Assembly (NCBI RefSeq): GCF_014845095.1
Contig: NZ_NKUG01000024.1
Location: 1 to 64,000, forward strand
Length of the DNA: 64,000 bases
Origin: Methylobacterium bullatum
GTDB taxonomy: Bacteria; Pseudomonadota; Alphaproteobacteria; Rhizobiales; Beijerinckiaceae
Reading direction: 5' to 3'
This document shows, one piece after another, positions 54,948 through 61,051 of this stretch (positions are counted from its first letter, which is position 1; every line of letters begins with the position of its first letter). A program made the translations under genes and the position numbers. The notes beneath the pieces are model-generated. The model worked only from the letters and a program-made list of their open reading frames with translations, ran no database searches and was not told the origin of the DNA.

Positions 54948-55542
54948 AGGATTAGGGCGGCGAGTTTCCTACGGGAGACTCTCGGCGCTCCCGCGTGTGA
55001 ACGAGCCTCCGACTCCTCTTTGGGGAAGGGCAGGGACAGAGGATCTGCCTCAAACATTCAAGGTAGAAGGTAAGATGATGCGGCGATGAATGACGTCGGC
55101 TAGCGACGAGCCGTTACTAAATTTTATCGGCAGCATCTTCCTAAATCTAAAGCTTACGAATAAGTAATTCCTTGCTTTGCGGCGATACAGATTGCCTCGA
55201 TGGGAATTTAGTACAGAAAGTCGGCCGCTCCCGATTGCCGAATGAAAAGTTCATAGGTATTCTACGACTCACAACAGTTTTTAAAATATGATACACAGTT
55301 AAAAATTCATGAGTTAGTCTATAATACATACAAATATAGCTCCCAATGAGACGATTCAGGAAAGCATCCGAGGCATGGCCGCGCATACGCCGTCCGAAAC
55401 TGAATTGATTATTTCATTGTACTAATTCTAATATTGATAGCATCACGACTCTGCGTGAATTGCCTCTTGTGTGTGTAACGGATTTTTGCAATCCGATCAT
55501 TTACGCGCATCTGTTCCAGGATGCTTTAACTCGGCACTCGAA
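54948..55542. other. AT-rich intergenic island
   Basis: Base composition falls well below the window average at 55070-55480. A minus-strand frame at 55147-55386 (79 codons, rich in Tyr, Ile and Phe) has no ribosome site or recognisable family. Possible foreign DNA; also includes the FecI promoter region. Confidence 0.4.
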
Positions 55543-56088
55543 ATGCTCCGCGTTTCCCGAACGCAGTCCGAACAGGAGTCCCGGCTCAGCATACTTTATC
55601 GCACCCATCGCGAGGCACTTTTGCGGTTTCTCGGTCGGAAAGTGGGTGTTCACGAAGCCTCCGATCTCGCGCACGAGACGTTTCTTCGGGTGGCCCATGT
55701 CGCCCTGGACGATCCCCCGCTGCAGAACGAACGCGCATTCCTATTCAAGGTCGCGGCGAACTTGGCGATCGATCATCGGCGAGCCGAGGCACGTCGGGCA
55801 TACCTGCTCAGCGCGGATGACATTGCCGCCCATCTTTCGGTGCCGGATGACGCACCGGGACCTGACCGGGATGCCAAGGCACGAGCCGATCTCCGCTGTC
55901 TGACGCAGGCGCTGTCCGAGTTGCCGCCTCGCCGGGCGACTGCATTCCGTCTCAGCCGGATCGAGGGCATGAGCCATGCGGCCATAGCCACGCATCTCGG
56001 TGTTTCGCTCCGCACCGTCGAATCGGAGGTTCGGATGGCACTGGACCATTGCGCCGAGCGCCTACGGATCGATCACCATGGACGCTGA
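55543..56088 (+). CDS. FecI-type ECF sigma factor
   Basis: 181 residues from the ATG at 55543 (the frame opens at a GTG at 55471). Sigma region 2 (LYRTHREALLRFLGRKV, DLAHETFLRVA, FKVAANLAIDHRR) and region 4 (LPPRRATAFRLSRIEGMSHAAIA, VSLRTVESEV) are complete. Directs transcription of the adjacent receptor gene when FecR is activated. Confidence 0.9.
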   Translation: MLRVSRTQSEQESRLSILYRTHREALLRFLGRKVGVHEASDLAHETFLRVAHVALDDPPLQNERAFLFKVAANLAIDHRRAEARRAYLLSADDIAAHLSVPDDAPGPDRDAKARADLRCLTQALSELPPRRATAFRLSRIEGMSHAAIATHLGVSLRTVESEVRMALDHCAERLRIDHHGR

Positions 56089-56295
56089 TTGCGGGGCGGC
56101 ACGGGCGGAGGCGTCTACCATCGTAACGGCCCGCAACCGAGGGGCTGTGTTGCAGAGTCATACCAATGACCAGCGAAGGCTCCGAGGATCCGGTCGGATC
56201 GGCTGTCCACGCCGTCGCTGCGGGAAAGTGGCCCTTGCACGCCACAGTCTCGGAATGCTCTTGCGGCGTGCCCACGAGGAGAAGGCGCGAAAGCT

Positions 56296-57303
56296 ATGAC
56301 CGCCGGGGATCACGATCGTGAAGATGGGTCCGGCGACCTAGCGGCCGTCGAAAGGGAGGCTCGTGCCTGGATCGTCAGATTGACGTCCGGGACGGCAACG
56401 CACGCCGATGCCGAGGCCCTCACCGCATGGCGCGCGCGGCCCGAGCACGATGCCGCCTTCCTTGCCGCGTCGAAGCTGTGGCGCCAGGCCGGCATCGCGC
56501 TCCCGAAGCAGGTCGCCCCCACCCTTATCCGGGTGGCACCGCGTGGCATCTCCCGCCGCCGGATTCTCCGGGGTGCGGGTCTGGGCATCGCCTCGGCCTC
56601 CATCGCCGCGAGCGGGGCTGCCTTCCTTGTGAACTGGCCCGAACTGAGCGCGGATTTCCGAACAGGCACCGGAGAGGTGCGGACGGTCGATCTGCCGGGA
56701 GGGGTGCGGATCGAGCTCGATGCCGAAACCGCCCTCGATGCCCGAACAGCCGAAGCCGGCACTCTCGTCCTGCATGCGGGGGCCGTCGCCGTCACGGTCC
56801 CCGCCGATGCGCGTCCGATCTTCCTGACGGTCGGTCCGGCGCATGTGGCCACGCGTCCCGGGATGGCGACGGAGTTCGTCGTTCGCTGCCGTCCGGCCAA
56901 GGGGCTCACCGGTTGGACCGGCGGGACGGACGCCGAGCTTTCCTGCCTCTCGGGCTCCGTCGAGGTGATCGCGGAACCGGGCGCGCCGCCGACGGTGCTG
57001 GCCGCCGGCCAGGGGGTCGACACGACGCGCGGGGCAGGGGGCGTTCATTCCATCGACACGGCGACGACAGCGGCGTGGCGGCGCGGCCTTCTCGTCTTCC
57101 GCGATACGCCGTTGTCCCAGGTGGTCGACGATCTCAACCGCTATCGCCCCGGTCGGATCGTGCTGGGAAGTTCGGCGGCTTCAATCCGGCGGGTGACCGG
57201 CATCTTCCACCTGTCCCGTCCGGAAGAGGCACTCACGAACATCCGAACCGCCCTCGCCCTCTCCGAATTCAGACTCAGCGACCGGCTCGTCATCCTGCGC
57301 TGA
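56296..57303 (+). CDS. FecR-family anti-sigma/signal transducer
   Basis: 335 residues. Cytoplasmic N-terminal helical domain (AWIVRLTSGTATHADAEAL), one membrane segment at about 93-117, a FecR periplasmic domain (VRTVDLPGGVRIELDAETALD, VSV-like strands) and a C-terminal STN-like region (DTPLSQVVDDLNRYRPGRIVLG). Transmits the receptor's signal to the sigma factor. Between sigma and receptor genes as in fecIRA. Confidence 0.9.
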   Translation: MTAGDHDREDGSGDLAAVEREARAWIVRLTSGTATHADAEALTAWRARPEHDAAFLAASKLWRQAGIALPKQVAPTLIRVAPRGISRRRILRGAGLGIASASIAASGAAFLVNWPELSADFRTGTGEVRTVDLPGGVRIELDAETALDARTAEAGTLVLHAGAVAVTVPADARPIFLTVGPAHVATRPGMATEFVVRCRPAKGLTGWTGGTDAELSCLSGSVEVIAEPGAPPTVLAAGQGVDTTRGAGGVHSIDTATTAAWRRGLLVFRDTPLSQVVDDLNRYRPGRIVLGSSAASIRRVTGIFHLSRPEEALTNIRTALALSEFRLSDRLVILR

Positions 57304-57407
57304 CCCGTCACGGACTTTTCTTGCGGGGTGACGGGCTCCGCAGCGTCTCAAGAGTCAGACGGGCGATCACGACCCGTCGCGCAGCGGTGGCAAGCCGCCT
57401 TGAGACG

Positions 57408-59957
57408 ATGGGGCTGATGACGGTGCGGCGTAGCAGACAAGACCGGGGACGGGACCAGTACCGGATGGCCATTGGATTGAGCGGTCTCGCGACATTGGTC
57501 GCCGCCCTGCCGGCTGCGGCTTCGGCAGCGATCGAGCATGCCGGCACGGCTGCAGCGATGGGTCGACCACACCTCGTCCAGGCATCGGCGCTCATGCCGG
57601 CCCAGGACACGGAGATCGACTTCGCCCTTCCTGCCATGCCCCTCGACGAAGCCCTCGCGGCCTATGGCACGGCCAGCGGCGTCCAGCTGATCTATGACAG
57701 CAGCGCCACCCGACATCTGCGCTCGGTCGCGGTCGTCGGACGCTACGACCGTGCGGAAGGGTTGCGGCGGCTCCTGGCCGGCACGGGACTGACGCCCCAG
57801 TTCACCGCCGAGCGCTCCGCCACCCTCCTGCGCGTGGTGGCACAGGCCGATGTCGTCGCCCCGGATCAGGCCGGGGCCGTAGCCCTCGACGTGCTGGAGG
57901 TGACGGGTGAGAACGCCATAGGTCCCGTCCACGGCTATGTCGCCCGCCGCAGCGCCACCGCGACCAAGACCGGAACGCCGATCCTGGAGACCCCACAGGC
58001 CATCAACGTGGTCGGGCGCAAGGAGATCGAGGACCGTCAGGCCCAGAGCGTCAGTCAGGCCCTGCTCTACACGCCCGGTGTGATGAACCAGTACGGCACG
58101 GATGTGCGCTATGATTGGCTCTACGTCCGAGGCTTCGTGCCGGGCCGCTACCTCGATGGATTGCGGCTACCCTTCGGTGCTCGAGGCTACTCGCAACCGC
58201 GTGTCGAATCCTATGGTCTCGAGCGTGTCGAATTGCTGAAGGGGCCGTCATCGGGACTGTATGGTCAGAATTCCCCAGGGGGCCTGCTCAACCTCGTGAG
58301 CAAGCGCCCGACGGCGACGCCGCTGCGTGAAATCCAACTCCAGACCGGCAGTTTCGGGCGTGCGCAGGCCGCTTTCGACCTGTCCGGGCCGATCGATCCG
58401 GATGGCAAGATCCTCTATCGACTGACCGGTCTGGCCCGCACCACGGGGACGCAACTCGACTATCTCGAGGAAGACCGCGTCTTCATCGCGCCGAGCCTCA
58501 CCCTGCGGCCGGATACCGATACGTCCCTGACGATCCTGTCGCAGTATCTCAACATCGACTCGCCCGGCGGGGGAGCGCCGCAGGGCCTGCCCGCCCTGGG
58601 CACGCTCTACGCGAACCCTAAGGGGCGCATCCCCACGAACCGTTTCATCGGAGAGCCGAATTACGACCGGTTCAAGCTGCAGCAGGGCTTCATCGGATAC
58701 GCGTTCGAGCATCGCTTCAACGACGTCTGGACCGTCCGGCAGAACCTGCGTTACTCGCATGTCGACGCCAATACCCAGCGTGTGCAGGCAATCGGCCTCG
58801 GCGCCGATAACAGCACGCTCTCCCGCTACGCCTGGGCCTTCCCGGAGCGGTCGGACCTGTTCAACATCGACAACCAGGCCGAAGCCCGCTTTTCCACCGG
58901 CCCCTTCGCGCATACGCTTCTCCTCGGCGCGGATTATCTGCGCGAAGACGCCCGGTACGACGAGTCCCAGCTACGGTCCGTTCCCTCCCTCGACGTGTTC
59001 GCCCCGGTCTATGCCGGCACGGTCACGCGTCCCCCGCTCGGCACGCGGATCACCCAGGGACGAAACCAGACCGGACTCTACGCGCAGGACGAGATCCGCT
59101 TCGGCGGCTTCCGCCTGACCGTCAGCGGGCGTCAGGACTGGGCCGACGCGGTGACCCGCACGACGAATGCCGCGAACGGTGTGCTTTCCCAGGTAAAACA
59201 GGATGACGCCGCTTTCACGGGTCGCGTCGGGCTGAGCTATCTGCTGGACGGCGGCTTGGCCCCCTACATCAGCTACGCCACCTCGTTCCAGCCCACCGCC
59301 GGCACGGACCGAGCCCTCCAGCCTTTCGCACCGACGAAGGGCGAGCAGATCGAAGGCGGCATCAAGTTTCAGCCGCCCGGCACGAACCTCCTCATGACGG
59401 GAACGGTGTTCGATCTGACGCAGAAGAACGTTCTGACACCGGACCAGTCAAACTTTCGGTTCAATACGCAGACCGGTGAGGCCCGCGTCCGCGGCGTCGA
59501 ACTGGAGGTCAAGGCCAGCCTGACCGAGAGCCTCGACCTGATCGCCTCCTACGCCGCCATGACCAGCGAGATCACCAAGGCGAATGCGAACGCGACCGGG
59601 GCAAGCTTCATCGGGAACGAACTCCCCTTCGTGCCCCAACACCAGGCGTCGGCCTGGCTCGACTACACGGTCCGAACGGGCGATTGGGCCGGGCTCGGTC
59701 TCGGGGCGGGCGTGCGCTACATCGGTGCCTCGGTCGGGGACAACGCCAACCTCTACCATATCCCGGTCGTCACCTTGGTCGACGCGACCGTTCGGTATGA
59801 TTTCGGCTACCGCTACCCAGCGCTCAAAGGCGTGGATCTCGCGGTCAATGCGACGAACCTGTTCGATAAGACCTACGTATCGACCTGCATCGCCGCGACC
59901 GGCTGCTTCTACGGCAATCGTCAAACCGTGCTGGCGACGCTACGCTACCGCTGGTGA
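57408..59957 (+). CDS. TonB-dependent siderophore/metallophore receptor with signalling domain
   Basis: About 849 residues. Signal peptide, then an N-terminal STN domain (DFALPAMPLDEALAAYGTASG) for FecR signalling, a plug (PILETPQAINVV, DWLYVRGFVPGRYLDGLR, ELLKGPSSGLYGQNSPGG) and a 22-strand barrel ending in RYRW. Ligand unknown. Members of this family import ferric siderophores. Because xoxF is nearby, a lanthanide metallophore is conceivable (inference). Start at the ATG 57408 or 57417; the frame runs upstream through FecR but that part is chance. FecIRA-type cell-surface signalling is expected. Confidence 0.92.
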   Translation: MGLMTVRRSRQDRGRDQYRMAIGLSGLATLVAALPAAASAAIEHAGTAAAMGRPHLVQASALMPAQDTEIDFALPAMPLDEALAAYGTASGVQLIYDSSATRHLRSVAVVGRYDRAEGLRRLLAGTGLTPQFTAERSATLLRVVAQADVVAPDQAGAVALDVLEVTGENAIGPVHGYVARRSATATKTGTPILETPQAINVVGRKEIEDRQAQSVSQALLYTPGVMNQYGTDVRYDWLYVRGFVPGRYLDGLRLPFGARGYSQPRVESYGLERVELLKGPSSGLYGQNSPGGLLNLVSKRPTATPLREIQLQTGSFGRAQAAFDLSGPIDPDGKILYRLTGLARTTGTQLDYLEEDRVFIAPSLTLRPDTDTSLTILSQYLNIDSPGGGAPQGLPALGTLYANPKGRIPTNRFIGEPNYDRFKLQQGFIGYAFEHRFNDVWTVRQNLRYSHVDANTQRVQAIGLGADNSTLSRYAWAFPERSDLFNIDNQAEARFSTGPFAHTLLLGADYLREDARYDESQLRSVPSLDVFAPVYAGTVTRPPLGTRITQGRNQTGLYAQDEIRFGGFRLTVSGRQDWADAVTRTTNAANGVLSQVKQDDAAFTGRVGLSYLLDGGLAPYISYATSFQPTAGTDRALQPFAPTKGEQIEGGIKFQPPGTNLLMTGTVFDLTQKNVLTPDQSNFRFNTQTGEARVRGVELEVKASLTESLDLIASYAAMTSEITKANANATGASFIGNELPFVPQHQASAWLDYTVRTGDWAGLGLGAGVRYIGASVGDNANLYHIPVVTLVDATVRYDFGYRYPALKGVDLAVNATNLFDKTYVSTCIAATGCFYGNRQTVLATLRYRW

Positions 59958-59976
59958 ATCGCTGAAGAGAAATTAG

Positions 59977-60012
59977 GCCCAAGCGCATCGATACTGACAC
60001 TTCGCTTGGGCC
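59977..60012 (+). terminator. Hairpin terminator after the TonB receptor gene
   Basis: GGCCCAAGCG (59977-59986) pairs with CGCTTGGGCC (60003-60012), a 10-bp perfect stem 20 bases after the stop. No T tract follows, so it may rely on a second hairpin at 60057. Confidence 0.6.
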
Positions 60013-60056
60013 CCATTGATTGTGCTTGTTGATTGAATTTTAACATTTAGGCAAAA

Positions 60057-60080
60057 GCGCAAAGCTTATCTGCTTTGCGC
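60057..60080. terminator. Second hairpin
   Basis: GCGCAAAGC-TTATCT-GCTTTGCGC, a perfect 9-bp stem, followed by TATCAGTTT. A transcript end or bidirectional terminator is likely. Confidence 0.5.
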
Positions 60081-60123
60081 TATCAGTTTAGCAATTCCCG
60101 GTAACCTGCGTTGCCGCGCGCGA

Positions 60124-60306
60124 TCACATCGTCGGGTCGCCGACGCCAGTGAAGGTATGTTGCGGCAAGCGCCGACGGGTCAGGCCGGAGAAGAAGCCCT
60201 GAATTGTGTCAAGGAGGCGCTTGACCTTGCCGTGGCGATGATGCTGCGTGCCGCCGCCGAGCAAGGTGCCGTACAGAACGTTGAAGGCGGCAAACAGCGC
60301 TGCTGT
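60124..60306 (-). pseudogene. Orphan coding fragment of unidentified protein
   Basis: Minus strand: ALFAAFNVLYGTLLGGGTQHH...RLLDTIQGFFSGLTRRRL and a stop at 60124. No start and an upstream in-frame stop. I do not recognise the family. Confidence 0.35.
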
Positions 60307-60344
60307 TTATGCCCATCTCTTCATGAAGGAAGTCGCTGTGATCG

Positions 60345-60822
60345 TAACTCACTTCCTCGAATGCACGGGCTATGCAGAGCAGCGCCCTGTCTCGGCCTTC
60401 CGATGAGTTGCAGCCCCGATGATCGTCCGTCCTGTGCCCATGGAGCCAACGGCAGGCAGATCGTGGGGCATCCGGACAAGGTCGCTGGTACCACCACTTC
60501 GATCCAGCGATGATACGTATCCATGGACGTGCCGGCGATGACCGTGGGCCAGGGCTTGGCCTGAGCAAAGGGATAAGGGGTGCACGGGGATCGGGCCCAC
60601 TCATCACCGATAAGAGGAGCGCGAGATCGGTGACGTTCCGCGCCATGGGACCATCCGTGGCAAGTTGCTGGATATAGCCCTCCGGACCCGGCAGCGACGG
60701 GCCCCCTGCCCATGGATGGCCGGAACCCGAAGATACCGTTCCAGCAGCCGGCAAGGTCGCCACTATCGGCCATGGGCACCATGCGCAGGGCCGTTGCGAC
60801 AGCGTTATCCTGACCCAGCAAA
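60345..60822 (-). pseudogene. Amidase pseudogene, N-terminus missing, frameshifted
   Basis: Minus strand pieces: ALRMVPMADSGDLAG, GIFGFRPSMGR, TDGPMARNVTDLALLLSVMSG (different frame), YHRWIEVVVPATLSGCPTIC and SGLQLIGRPRQGA, then IARAFEEVS in a third frame. Amidase-signature family, cut at its 5' end by IS3-like sequence at 60824. Confidence 0.75.
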
Positions 60823-60823
60823 A

Positions 60824-60854
60824 TGGTCCGCGCTGAGCGCAGGTTTTTCGGGCA
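60824..60854. repeat. IS3-family end fragment
   Basis: TGGTCCGCGCTGAGCGCAGG then TTTTTCGGGCA matches the IS left end at 34745 (26 of 31). No transposase follows. Confidence 0.55.
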
Positions 60855-60855
60855 T

Positions 60856-60928
60856 TGAACCGCCCCGGGTTTTTCGGAGGCTCCATCCTCTCAAGAGTTG
60901 GAGCCTCCGAAAAACCCGAGGCGGTTCA
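60856..60928. repeat. 73-bp palindrome made of two IS-end-like arms
   Basis: The left arm TGAACCGCCCCGGGTTTTTC... (60856-60885) and right arm ...GAGGCGGTTCA (60899-60928) are inverted copies, 29 of 30, separated by 13 bases. It looks like the two inverted repeats of an IS3-type element with its body deleted. Confidence 0.7.
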
Positions 60929-61051
60929 CATACGGTCCTTAACAGTCTCAAGATGCCTGCCAGGCCGGTATGCCTTGCATGGAGCCGAAGGCTCGACAGC
61001 CCATAAAGCCCTGGCCGAACAGAATGGATCGGCCAGGGGGTGTCGCGCCGC

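Noticed and set aside
56427-57407. N-terminal extension of the TonB receptor through the FecR gene
   Set aside because: It is out of frame with the well-supported FecR product and has an arginine-rich, domain-free translation.
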